Assembly (NCBI GenBank): GCA_900553295.1
Contig: USCR01000054.1
Location: forward strand, 1-14,115
Reading direction: 5' to 3'
DNA length: 14,115 nt
DNA from: an uncultured Eubacteriales bacterium
Lineage (GTDB): Bacteria > Bacillota > Clostridia > Christensenellales > Aristaeellaceae
The notes beneath the pieces are model-generated. The model had not been told where the DNA came from. It made no database searches and was given only the letters and a program-made list of their open reading frames with translations. Shown piece after piece: positions 1-6,774 of the stretch. The position numbers were made by a program, and so were the translations under genes. Each line of letters opens with the position of its first letter. Within the stretch, counting starts at the first letter, position 1.

Positions 1-126
1 GTCGCCCTTTGGAAACCTTCGGGCCCATACTTGGTGGAATGCTTGGGGAATGGAAGCCTGTGGTTTGCGTGGGGACGGAGGGGCTGCGGGCCCTGGGGTA
101 CTTTCCTGGTCTTTGGGAGCAGATTG
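1..126. other. Left-edge sequence with no recognisable gene
   Basis: All three plus-strand frames are open or nearly open here, but none gives a recognisable protein or a ribosome binding site. On the minus strand an ATG at 28 opens toward the edge without a Shine-Dalgarno sequence. The stretch is G-rich on the plus strand. It is probably intergenic, or the edge of a gene that cannot be identified from this fragment. Confidence 0.4.
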
Positions 127-155
127 CGGCCCCCGGCGCATACCGCCGGGGGCCG
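127..155 (-). terminator. GC-rich hairpin downstream of the GH3 gene
   Basis: A perfect 12-bp stem (127-138 with 144-155, CGGCCCCCGGCG / CGCCGGGGGCCG) with a 5-nt loop lies 18 bp beyond the GH3 natural stop. On the minus strand the stem is not followed by a clear T-tract, while the plus-strand side is T-rich. It may be a terminator read from either side; the stem is certain, its function is inferred. Confidence 0.5.
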
Positions 156-173
156 TGGTTTATATCTGGTTTA

Positions 174-2440
174 TTATTCTCCGTCTTGCAGACCCTGCAT
201 CTGGTTGAGCTGGCGCACCGTGTCCTTCAGCTGCTGAAGGGTCAGCTTGTCCCAGGAAAAACCGATCAGGTTGTGCATGGGCGTATCCCGGAGCATGGCT
301 TCCATCATAGCCTGGCTGGCCGCGCCCAGGTTGTCGTCATTGGAGGCTTCGTTCACGCCGCTGATGAGCTTGCCCAGCACTTCCCTGCCGCCGGGGATCT
401 TCCAGATGTCCCCCAGGGGGTATCCAGGGTGACGCGCACGGGCAGGGGCTTGTTTTCCACGGTAACAGGGGCGCTCAGGCGGATATCCCGGCTGCTGGCC
501 GCGGCCTCCACCTGGTACAGGCCGGGTTCGGCGTACCAGTCGCCGATGCGCTCCTCCCAGTAGCTAAAGGAACGGGCATCCAGGGTGCAGGAGGCCGTGG
601 CGGTTTCCCCGGGCTGGAGGAATACCTTGTCAAAGCCCTTCAATTCCCGCACCGGGCGGTCCTTGCCGGGATGATCCGGCCGGACGTAGAACTGCACGAT
701 CTCCTTGGCGGCCATGGCGCCGGTGTTGGTCACATCCACCTCCACCTTCAGCGGTTCGCCCCGGAACACATCCCCGCTCAGGCGCAGGTTGTCATAGCGG
801 AAGGTGGTGTAGGTGAGGCCGTGGCCGAAGGGGAAGCGCACGGGCAGCTTGCGCTTGTCGTAGTAGCGGTAGCCCACATAGATGCCCTCGGCATAGTTCA
901 CGTTGTCCCCATCCCCGGGGAAGTTCAGGTAAGCGGGGGTATCCTCCAGGCGCAGGGGGAAGGTCTCCGCCAGCTTGCCGCAGGGGGACACCGCGCCAAA
1001 GAGCAGGTCCACCACCGCGCCGCCGCCCGCCTGGCCGGCCAGATACGCCTCCAGGATGGCGGGCACATCGTCGGCAAAAGGCAGCTCCACGGGGGCGCCA
1101 TTGTGCAGCACCACGGCCACGTTCTTCTGCACCTGCAAAATCCGCTGTACCAGCTCCAGCTGGCACCGGGGCAGGGCCATGTCCTTGCGGTCGAAGCCCT
1201 CGCTCTCGATGAACTCCGGCAGGCCCAGGAACAGCACCGCCACGTCCGCCGCCTTGGCCGCCTCCACCGCCTCGGCCTGGAGCGCCTCGTCCACCACGTC
1301 CTCCTCCAGGGAGAAGGCGGGGGCATAGGTCACCGGGCACACGGAGCGCACGGCTTCCAGGGCGGAGAGCTCCTCGCTGACGGTGATATGGCTGCTGCCG
1401 CCGCCCTGATACCGGGGCTTTTCCGCGAAGCGGCCGATGAAGGCCACCTTCCTGTTGCCGCGGATGGGCAGCACCGCGCCGTCGTTCTTGAGCAGGACCA
1501 TGGCCTCCCGGGCAATCTTCCGGGCCTGGTGATGCTGCACGCCCCGGTCGAAGACCTCGCCCTCCCGGCGGTTGTCCAGATATTTCTTTACCAGGGTCAG
1601 CAAGCGCTCGCAGGTGGTGTCCAGGTCGCTCTCCTGCAGGCGGCCTTCCCGCACCGCGGCCACCAGGTCCCGGTCGTGGGCGGGGCCGCTCTCGGGCATC
1701 TCCAGCTCCAGGCCCGCGGGCACGCCCTTCACCCGGTCGTTCACCGCGCCCCAGTCGCTCATGACCAGGCCGTCAAAGCCCCATTCCTTGCGCAGCACCT
1801 GGGTCAAAAGCCAGGGATTCTCGCTGCAGTATACGCCGTTGAGCTTGTTATAGGCGCACATCACCGTCCAGGGATGGCCGCCCTTCACCGCGCCCTCAAA
1901 GCTGGCCAGGTAGATTTCCCGCAGCGTCCGCTCGTCCACGTTGGCCGAAATGGTCATGCGGCGGGTTTCCTGGTTGTTGGCGGCAAAGTGCTTCAGGGAC
2001 GTACCCACCCCCTGGGACTGCACGCCGCGGATGTGCGCCGCCGCAATCTCCCCGGAGAGATACGGGTCCTCGGAGAAATACTCAAAGTTGCGGCCGCACA
2101 GGGGGGTGCGCTTGATGTTGGCCGCCGGGCCCAGGATCACGCCCACCTTTTCCGCCTGGCAGGTCTGGCCCAGCAGGGAGCCCATTTCCTCCAGGAGCGC
2201 CCGGTCAAAGGAGCATGCCGTACCCACCGCCGTGGGATAGCACACTGCCTTGATGGCGTCGTTGACGCCGCCGTTTTCCTTTTCCAGGTCCTGCTTGCGC
2301 AGGCCGTGGGGGCCGTCGGACATCATCATTTCCGGCACGCCCAGGCGCTCCACCGCCCGGGTAAACCAGGAGCTGCGCCCCTGGCACAGGGCCGCCTTTT
2401 CCTCCAGGGTCATTTGGCTGATAATCTGCTGAATATCCAT
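174..2440 (-). CDS. GH3 family beta-glucosidase, frameshifted near the C-terminus
   Basis: This is a glycoside hydrolase family 3 enzyme that removes terminal beta-linked sugars from oligosaccharides; no signal peptide is visible, so it is probably cytoplasmic. The start chosen is the ATG at 2440 (MDIQQIISQM), behind a GGAAAGGAAG purine run. The N-terminal TIM barrel holds the KH motif (K150-H151) and the nucleophile in VMSDWGA (D229). The second domain holds the ESEGFDR segment (likely acid/base E414). A fibronectin-III-like domain occupies about residues 565-660. As written, the frame is lost at about residue 675 and stops at 353 (695 aa). Adding one base in the run at 410-420 joins it to a family-like tail ending at 174, for 755 aa. 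It is the second gene of an operon, 48 bp after the DUF1015 gene. The sugar specificity (glucose, xylose or other) cannot be told from sequence. The frameshift is either a real mutation or a homopolymer error. Confidence 0.9.
410..420 (-). other. Frameshift site in the GH3 gene (C5-T-G5)
   Basis: On the coding strand the sequence reads ACC CCC TGG GGG ACA, which leaves the GH3 frame and ends 20-odd codons later at 353. One extra C or G in this run gives TPLGDIW or TPWGDIW and continues in frame to the stop at 174. The continuation includes GREVLGKLISGVNEAS and a hydrophobic/helical tail normal for clostridial GH3 proteins. The distance from the ATG at 2440 to the stop at 174 becomes a whole number of codons with exactly one added base. 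Confidence 0.85.
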
Positions 2441-2488
2441 GAAAAATTCTTCGCTTCCTTTCCTGTTTGGTGGGCGCATAAGCACGCC

Positions 2489-3772
2489 TCACCGGATCTT
2501 TCTGCACTCCATGTAGTACCGCTTTTCGTGTGCTTCTCCCATGGAGAAGGTCTTGCGCGGGAGCACGCCCACCCGGCGCAGGGTGGGGAAGAACTGTTCC
2601 TTGTCCATAGCGGGAAGCACAAAGCCCACCCGGTCGTACGCGTCCCCGCACAGGGCGCGCAGGGTATCCTCCCCATGGATATAGTCCAGGGTCAGGCCCG
2701 GCCGCCGGGCCATGAGATCATCCAGGTAGCGCTGGAGGGTATCCACGGCCATGCATCCGTCGGGCTTCGAGATGGCGGCAATCACCTGGCTGCCCCCGTA
2801 AATCACCTGCAGGGCCTGCTCCGCGTCGCCCTGCTGGGTGACCTCGCTCAGGTCCATGCCGTGGGTCTCGCAGTAATAGGTCCAGTCCTGCATGAGCTCA
2901 TAGCCGTTGATGCCCGTGAGGAAGCGGTGGATGGGCTCAAAGGTCAGGGCGTCGTCGTGGATGTTCTCAATCTCCGCCAGGGCATACCGGGCGGGATGCA
3001 CCGCCGCCTCCGCGGGGGAAAGCGTGGCCTTCACCGCCTCCCAGTGCGCCTTGGCCGTGGCCAGGGAGTGATTCCCATCCCCCACGGCAAAAAGCAGGGG
3101 CGCGCCGTCGGTCTGCCGGCTGAGCAGCTTCACCAGGGCCTGGCGCACCTGCTCCAGGCGGGCATCGTCCTCCACGGCCCAGCCCCGCAGGTGTCCGCCC
3201 CCGCGCATGAGCGGGAAGTCATACAGGGACCGCAGCTCCGCCCGGGCATCGTAGAGCGGCTCCACCACCGTTTGCAGGGGATCGTCCATGAGCAGCAGGA
3301 TGTGGCTGGTCTCCAGGGGCGCGCCGGCGCGGATGCGCAGCCGGGGCGGAATCCGCTGGGCGATGGTCTCCTCCGTGGGGCGGACCAGGGTTTTGCTGCC
3401 GGGGGCATAGTCGTACTGCTCCAGATCCACGGCGCACACCAGGCCCACCCGGGCCCCGGAGGCCGTGTACCGCTCCGTGAGGATCATGCCCTCCGTCACC
3501 GCCTGGGTCAGGATGCCCTCCCGCAGGTATTCCCCCATGGCCTGATGAATGGCGGGAATGCGGGTGTCGCTCTCCCCCAGATAGCATTCGGGGAGAATCA
3601 GCCGCAGGGTGGAGGGGGCGTCCCCCACCTCCAGGTCGGTCTCCTCCCACCAGGCGGGCTCGGAGGTATGCTGGTCACAGGCCAGCACGGCCCAGGTGGT
3701 GGGATGGATGCCCTCCCGGGGCAGCAGCAGGTTGGTGGGCGTAACGCCCAGCCCTTGAAATTGCACAGCCAT
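2489..3772 (-). CDS. DUF1015 (COG4198) family protein
   Basis: A 427-aa protein matching the DUF1015 family, whose biochemical role is not firmly established. Recognisable family segments are HPTTWAVLACDQHTSEPAWW (about 23-42), LILPECYL (58-65), GLVCAVDLEQYDY (110-122), FAVGDGNHSLATAK (228-241) and the C-terminal LPRKTFSMGEAHEKRYY. The DGNHS segment resembles the DGxHR motif of ParB/sulfiredoxin-fold proteins, which hints at nucleotide binding; that is inference. No signal peptide or membrane segment is visible. The start is ATG 3772, with AAGGAAGG 7 nt upstream. The open frame continues further upstream, but that extension covers the promoter and has no family resemblance. It is the first gene of an operon with the GH3 gene, which follows after 48 bp. 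Confidence 0.9.
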   Translation of the reverse strand: MAVQFQGLGVTPTNLLLPREGIHPTTWAVLACDQHTSEPAWWEETDLEVGDAPSTLRLILPECYLGESDTRIPAIHQAMGEYLREGILTQAVTEGMILTERYTASGARVGLVCAVDLEQYDYAPGSKTLVRPTEETIAQRIPPRLRIRAGAPLETSHILLLMDDPLQTVVEPLYDARAELRSLYDFPLMRGGGHLRGWAVEDDARLEQVRQALVKLLSRQTDGAPLLFAVGDGNHSLATAKAHWEAVKATLSPAEAAVHPARYALAEIENIHDDALTFEPIHRFLTGINGYELMQDWTYYCETHGMDLSEVTQQGDAEQALQVIYGGSQVIAAISKPDGCMAVDTLQRYLDDLMARRPGLTLDYIHGEDTLRALCGDAYDRVGFVLPAMDKEQFFPTLRRVGVLPRKTFSMGEAHEKRYYMECRKIR

Positions 3773-3839
3773 GGTATAGCCTTCCTTTCCGTGTGGTTGA
3801 ATGCCTTGGGTGGCTATGAGTGCTTGATTGCTGACTCCT

Positions 3840-3867
3840 ATTGTACAGCATCCGCAGCCGCTGTCAA
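3840..3867 (-). promoter_or_regulatory. Sigma-A-type promoter of the DUF1015-GH3 operon
   Basis: Reading the minus strand, a perfect -35 TTGACA (3862-3867) is followed by a 16-bp spacer and a -10 TACAAT (3840-3845, 5 of 6 to consensus). Transcription would start near 3833, giving a leader of about 60 nt before the DUF1015 start at 3772. Confidence 0.75.
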
Positions 3868-3919
3868 GCGGTGTAGGCAAACGGTTTCCCCGGGGTATGG
3901 CAACTTTGTGAAAAAAAGC

Positions 3920-3948
3920 GTGAAACTTCAGCGCCCATCTGGTATAGT
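3920..3948 (+). promoter_or_regulatory. Possible distal extended -10 promoter for the sigma operon
   Basis: GTGAAA (3920-3925), a 17-bp spacer and TATAGT (3943-3948) preceded by TGG form an extended -10 type promoter pointing toward the ECF operon. It would leave a leader of roughly 235 nt. It could supply basal expression in addition to the ECF-type promoter at 4141-4166. It is a motif match only. Confidence 0.4.
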
Positions 3949-3949
3949 T

Positions 3950-4140
3950 ACATATTATATGGCCCCCAGTGAAAAACACAGGTCTCATGCCTGGCAAACG
4001 CCCAGCACATGCCCATGATGCTTCGCGGCACGGTGGAAAAAGCCTTTCCCCACCGGCCGCCGCCCTTGTTCCTCGCTGCGTTTCCAGCCTTGGGATTTTC
4101 GCCTGGCCCACAGAAAAAAGCGAAAAATGGCGGTGCGGGC
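3950..4140. other. Leader region between divergent operons
   Basis: No gene is visible in this stretch between the distal promoter and the ECF promoter. It contains one small imperfect hairpin, with CGGTGG at 4031-4036 pairing to CCACCG at 4050-4055. Short frames here lack ribosome binding sites. No riboswitch or small RNA class was recognised. Confidence 0.4.
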
Positions 4141-4166
4141 TGTAACGAACGTTGTCTTTTTGCGTC
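4141..4166 (+). promoter_or_regulatory. ECF-type promoter (TGTAAC-N16-CGTC), probably autoregulatory
   Basis: TGTAAC at 4141-4146, exactly 16 bp, then CGTC at 4163-4166 matches the bipartite pattern of Gram-positive ECF sigma promoters (AAC-containing -35, CGT-containing -10). It lies about 25 bp upstream of the GTG start of the first sigma gene, leaving a short leader with a strong Shine-Dalgarno. Autoregulation by the encoded sigma is inferred from placement. The corresponding positions before copy 2 keep CGTC but have GCCCAT instead of TGTAAC. Confidence 0.7.
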
Positions 4167-4962
4167 CAACAGATGAAAGGAGGCGAGGGAGGTGGAGAAG
4201 TTTGACGCGGTATACGCAGCGCATTTTCAGGCGGTGTACCGCTTTCTGCTGGGGCTGTGCCGCAGCGCGCCCCTGGCGGAGGAGCTGTGCCAGGAGGCCT
4301 TTATGCAGGCCATGATTCACTGGCGGGACTTTCGCGGGGACTGCGCCGTGGAAACCTGGCTGTGCGCCATTGCCAAGCGGCTGTATTTCAGCCGCTGCCG
4401 CCGGGAGAATGCCCGCCCCCTGCCCCAGGACAGCCGCGACGCGCAGTCCGGCCCCGAGGAGCTGCTGCTTTCCCGGGAGGGGGAAGCCCGGCTCCATCGC
4501 CTGTTGCATACGCTCCCCGAACCCTACCGGGAAATCTTCACCTTGCGGGTGTTCGCGGAGCTGGATTTTCGCCAGCTGGGGGAGCTGTTCCACAAGTCTG
4601 ATACCTGGGCGCGGGTGACCTTTTACCGGGCGAAGGTGAAGCTTCAGGAAGCCATCAGGAGGGATGAATATGAGCAAGTGTGATTTGATTCGTGACCTGC
4701 TGCCACTGTACGTGGACGGGGCCGCCAGCAAGGAAAGCGCCCGCGCAGTGGAGGCGCATGTGGCCACCTGCTACGAGTGCCGCCGTGCTTTGCAGGATAT
4801 GCGCGCGCCCACCCCATTGCCTGCCCCGGACGAGGAAGACATGAGCTTTGCCGTTTCCCTGGGGCAGCTGCGCAAAATGCGCGCAAAGCGGCGGGCCAGG
4901 TACATCCTGCTGGGCATCGTGGTGGCGGCGGTGTTGTTTGCACTGGGGATGGTGCTCTTTCC
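4161..4962 (+). repeat. Tandem duplication, copy 1 (about 802 bp)
   Basis: This segment matches 5422-6223 at a constant offset of 1261 bp. By eye there are only five mismatches, at 4206, 4934, 4942, 4953 and 4954; positions 4207-4933 are identical. It covers the -10 of the ECF promoter, the ribosome binding site, the complete sigma gene, and the anti-sigma gene up to just after its membrane segment. Similarity falls abruptly at both ends. Confidence 0.95.
4192..4683 (+). CDS. ECF sigma factor, copy 1
   Basis: A 163-aa extracytoplasmic-function RNA polymerase sigma factor that would direct polymerase to TGTAAC/CGTC-like promoters when released from its anti-sigma. Sigma region 2 spans about residues 4-72 (FDAVYAAHFQAVYRFLLGLC, EELCQEAFMQA, WLCAIAKRLYFSRCRR). 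Region 4 spans about 100-160 (LPEPYREIFTLRVFAELDFRQLGELF helix-turn-helix, then VTFYRAKVKLQEAI). The size is normal for the family. The start is GTG at 4192, 8 nt after AAAGGAGG; no ATG fits better. The last codons overlap the start of the anti-sigma gene, suggesting translational coupling. The protein is identical in every residue to the second copy at 5453-5944. The regulon and the ECF subgroup cannot be assigned by eye. Confidence 0.93.
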   Translation: MEKFDAVYAAHFQAVYRFLLGLCRSAPLAEELCQEAFMQAMIHWRDFRGDCAVETWLCAIAKRLYFSRCRRENARPLPQDSRDAQSGPEELLLSREGEARLHRLLHTLPEPYREIFTLRVFAELDFRQLGELFHKSDTWARVTFYRAKVKLQEAIRRDEYEQV

Positions 4963-5437
4963 CTCCACGGAGGCACAGCTTCCACGCACCAGGCCCCTGG
5001 AGGAGTACGAGGTTTCTCTGGTGGAGCTGAAGGGCGATATCCTGGAGGAGCTGGAGTTGGAGGGCGATGCCGTGATGGCGATCTTCTATGCTCCCAAGTC
5101 GATTGAGTGGTACAGTTACAGCTTTTCCATGACGCCGGCACTGGACGGGAACTATTATGACAAGATCTATTTTACCGCGCTGTCGCGTCAGCCCCAGGAG
5201 ACTGCGGATGAGGCGGACAGCCTGTACCGGTATTTCATCACATACCAGGAGGGATGGCAGGAAATGGAAATCTACAAGGGTTCAGAGGGAAACTGCCAGC
5301 TTCTCTATCAGCCCGGAGACACGCTTCCTACCGCCTGTGAGGAGTTGCAGCAGGCTTTAGCCAAAGGAGACATGTTTTCAGCAGAGATGCAGGCAGCCTT
5401 AGCCCATCAATGCTATCTTGCTGCGTCCAACAGATGA
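4670..5437 (+). CDS. Membrane anti-sigma factor with zinc-finger N-terminus, copy 1
   Basis: A 255-aa single-pass anti-sigma factor expected to hold the preceding ECF sigma at the membrane. The cytoplasmic N-terminus has a zinc-binding anti-sigma (zf-HC2/ZAS) motif H30-x3-C34-x2-C37. A basic stretch (KMRAKRRAR, 69-77) precedes one membrane helix at about 78-97. The rest is an extracytoplasmic domain that was not matched to a named family; it includes YQEGWQ, YQPGDTLPTACEEL and AALAHQ and has three cysteines. The start at 4670 is preferred because AGGAGGG lies 6 nt upstream; an ATG at 4664 directly abuts that site. It overlaps the sigma gene by 14 bp. The first ~98 residues are identical to copy 2 except for one position (V/A) near the outer end of the helix, whereas the outer domain is only distantly similar. 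Confidence 0.88.
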   Translation: MSKCDLIRDLLPLYVDGAASKESARAVEAHVATCYECRRALQDMRAPTPLPAPDEEDMSFAVSLGQLRKMRAKRRARYILLGIVVAAVLFALGMVLFPSTEAQLPRTRPLEEYEVSLVELKGDILEELELEGDAVMAIFYAPKSIEWYSYSFSMTPALDGNYYDKIYFTALSRQPQETADEADSLYRYFITYQEGWQEMEIYKGSEGNCQLLYQPGDTLPTACEELQQALAKGDMFSAEMQAALAHQCYLAASNR

Positions 5438-6223
5438 AAGGAGGCGAGGGAGGTGGAGAAGTTTGATGCGGTATACGCAGCGCATTTTCAGGCGGTGTAC
5501 CGCTTTCTGCTGGGGCTGTGCCGCAGCGCGCCCCTGGCGGAGGAGCTGTGCCAGGAGGCCTTTATGCAGGCCATGATTCACTGGCGGGACTTTCGCGGGG
5601 ACTGCGCCGTGGAAACCTGGCTGTGCGCCATTGCCAAGCGGCTGTATTTCAGCCGCTGCCGCCGGGAGAATGCCCGCCCCCTGCCCCAGGACAGCCGCGA
5701 CGCGCAGTCCGGCCCCGAGGAGCTGCTGCTTTCCCGGGAGGGGGAAGCCCGGCTCCATCGCCTGTTGCATACGCTCCCCGAACCCTACCGGGAAATCTTC
5801 ACCTTGCGGGTGTTCGCGGAGCTGGATTTTCGCCAGCTGGGGGAGCTGTTCCACAAGTCTGATACCTGGGCGCGGGTGACCTTTTACCGGGCGAAGGTGA
5901 AGCTTCAGGAAGCCATCAGGAGGGATGAATATGAGCAAGTGTGATTTGATTCGTGACCTGCTGCCACTGTACGTGGACGGGGCCGCCAGCAAGGAAAGCG
6001 CCCGCGCAGTGGAGGCGCATGTGGCCACCTGCTACGAGTGCCGCCGTGCTTTGCAGGATATGCGCGCGCCCACCCCATTGCCTGCCCCGGACGAGGAAGA
6101 CATGAGCTTTGCCGTTTCCCTGGGGCAGCTGCGCAAAATGCGCGCAAAGCGGCGGGCCAGGTACATCCTGCTGGGCATCGTGGTGGCGGCGGTGCTGTTT
6201 GCCCTGGGGATGGCACTCTTTCC
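5422..6223 (+). repeat. Tandem duplication, copy 2 (about 802 bp)
   Basis: Second copy of the segment at 4161-4962. Its left end falls inside the last codons of anti-sigma-1 (ASNR-stop), so the same DNA that is promoter and leader sequence in copy 1 is coding sequence here. Mismatches to copy 1 sit only near the two ends (5467, 6195, 6203, 6214, 6215). No inverted repeats, transposase or target-site duplication was found around it, which favours duplication and homologous recombination over transposition. Confidence 0.95.
5453..5944 (+). CDS. ECF sigma factor, copy 2
   Basis: A 163-aa sigma factor identical to the one at 4192-4683, including synonymous positions apart from one silent GAC/GAT difference in codon 5. 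Region 2 and region 4 are both intact, so nothing suggests loss of function. The start is GTG at 5453; its AAAGGAGG overlaps the stop codon of anti-sigma-1, which ends 15 nt before the start. No complete promoter precedes it: the CGTC -10 is present at 5424-5427, but the -35 position reads GCCCAT. It is therefore probably expressed as the third gene of a four-gene transcript, with translation possibly coupled to the gene before it. Confidence 0.93.
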   Translation: MEKFDAVYAAHFQAVYRFLLGLCRSAPLAEELCQEAFMQAMIHWRDFRGDCAVETWLCAIAKRLYFSRCRRENARPLPQDSRDAQSGPEELLLSREGEARLHRLLHTLPEPYREIFTLRVFAELDFRQLGELFHKSDTWARVTFYRAKVKLQEAIRRDEYEQV

Positions 6224-6719
6224 ACCGCCAGAGAATCCTGCTGTCACGCCGGACCCGGCGCCTTCCGGCGCGCCAGACCCGGTGCCTTCCGATGCCGTTC
6301 CCTTGGAGGATTACGACGTTTCTCTGGTGCAGTTTGAGGATGGAACCCTTATGGGGATTTATCATGCGCTTCGCCCGATTTTTATCTACTCGTTCAACTA
6401 TGAATTAAGCGGCGCGCATGATATCATGTATTTTTACATACAGACGGCACCAGAGGATTACACGGGACCTCAGGAGAACGAGTATGCGTACTGGACCTTT
6501 GAAACGGATCAGGAAGGCTGGCAAACAAGTGTGCAGGAAATCCGAAAGGGCATCAGAAAGTATTATGAAGTGATCTATCGTGCCGGGGATGAAATCCCTT
6601 ATGCCTGCGATGAACTGGTACGAAATCGTGATGATCTGTATTCCCCGGAAGGGCAAGCAGCCCTGGCCCACCAGGTAGCCCTGAACCATGGGGAAGCCCA
6701 GCCCACCGCGACCCCTTGA
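5931..6719 (+). CDS. Membrane anti-sigma factor with zinc-finger N-terminus, copy 2
   Basis: A 262-aa paralogue of the protein at 4670-5437. The zinc-finger motif (H30, C34, C37) and membrane helix (about 78-97) are the same, so it should bind the same sigma. After the helix the sequence differs. A proline-rich linker (about 98-124, with two DPxPS units) leads to an outer domain that shares only scattered blocks with copy 1: LEDYDVSLVQ, DQEGWQ, YRAGDEIPYACDEL and QAALAHQ. One cysteine remains in the outer domain, in the conserved YACDEL/TACEEL block. The C-terminus (NHGEAQPTATP) is unrelated to the ASNR end of copy 1. The start at 5931 follows AGGAGGG by 6 nt; an ATG at 5925 is less well spaced. 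It is the last gene of the operon, followed by a strong terminator at 6732. The signal sensed is unknown. Confidence 0.88.
   Translation: MSKCDLIRDLLPLYVDGAASKESARAVEAHVATCYECRRALQDMRAPTPLPAPDEEDMSFAVSLGQLRKMRAKRRARYILLGIVVAAVLFALGMALFPPPENPAVTPDPAPSGAPDPVPSDAVPLEDYDVSLVQFEDGTLMGIYHALRPIFIYSFNYELSGAHDIMYFYIQTAPEDYTGPQENEYAYWTFETDQEGWQTSVQEIRKGIRKYYEVIYRAGDEIPYACDELVRNRDDLYSPEGQAALAHQVALNHGEAQPTATP
6252..6291 (+). repeat. 24-bp-period direct repeat encoding a proline-rich linker
   Basis: GACCCGGCGCCTTCCG at 6252-6267 recurs with one mismatch at 6276-6291. It encodes two DPxPS units in the linker between the membrane helix and outer domain of anti-sigma-2. Copy 1 has no counterpart, so the linker length differs between the two sensors. 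Confidence 0.8.
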
Positions 6720-6731
6720 ACATACAAAACC

Positions 6732-6772
6732 GCCCCTGCCGCGGCACAGTCCCGCGGCGGGGGCAATTTTTT
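6732..6772 (+). terminator. Bidirectional Rho-independent terminator between the sigma operon and polA
   Basis: A 13-bp stem (6732-6744 with 6752-6764, one G-T pair) with a 7-nt loop is followed by AATTTTTT on the plus strand. On the minus strand the stem is followed by GTTTTG. It lies just after the anti-sigma-2 stop (6719) and just after the polA stop (6775), so it serves both convergent units. Confidence 0.9.
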
Positions 6773-6774
6773 GC

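Noticed and set aside
1..28. Minus-strand ATG at 28 as the start of a gene running off the left edge
   Set aside because: There is no Shine-Dalgarno sequence, and the nine codons visible are too few to support a call.
3943..3962. TGTAAC on the minus strand (3949-3954) as a second ECF promoter for the DUF1015 operon
   Set aside because: At a 16-bp spacing the -10 position reads TGAA rather than CGT, and a good sigma-A promoter lies closer to the gene.
671..4018. Very long plus-strand open frame (1115 codons) across the GH3/DUF1015 region
   Set aside because: It lies antisense to two well-recognised genes; its product is His/Gly/Gln/Leu-rich without a family match, as expected from GC-rich antisense frames.
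4161..6223. The 800-bp direct repeats as insertion sequences or a composite transposon
   Set aside because: No transposase, terminal inverted repeats or target duplications are present, and the repeated DNA codes for sigma and anti-sigma proteins.
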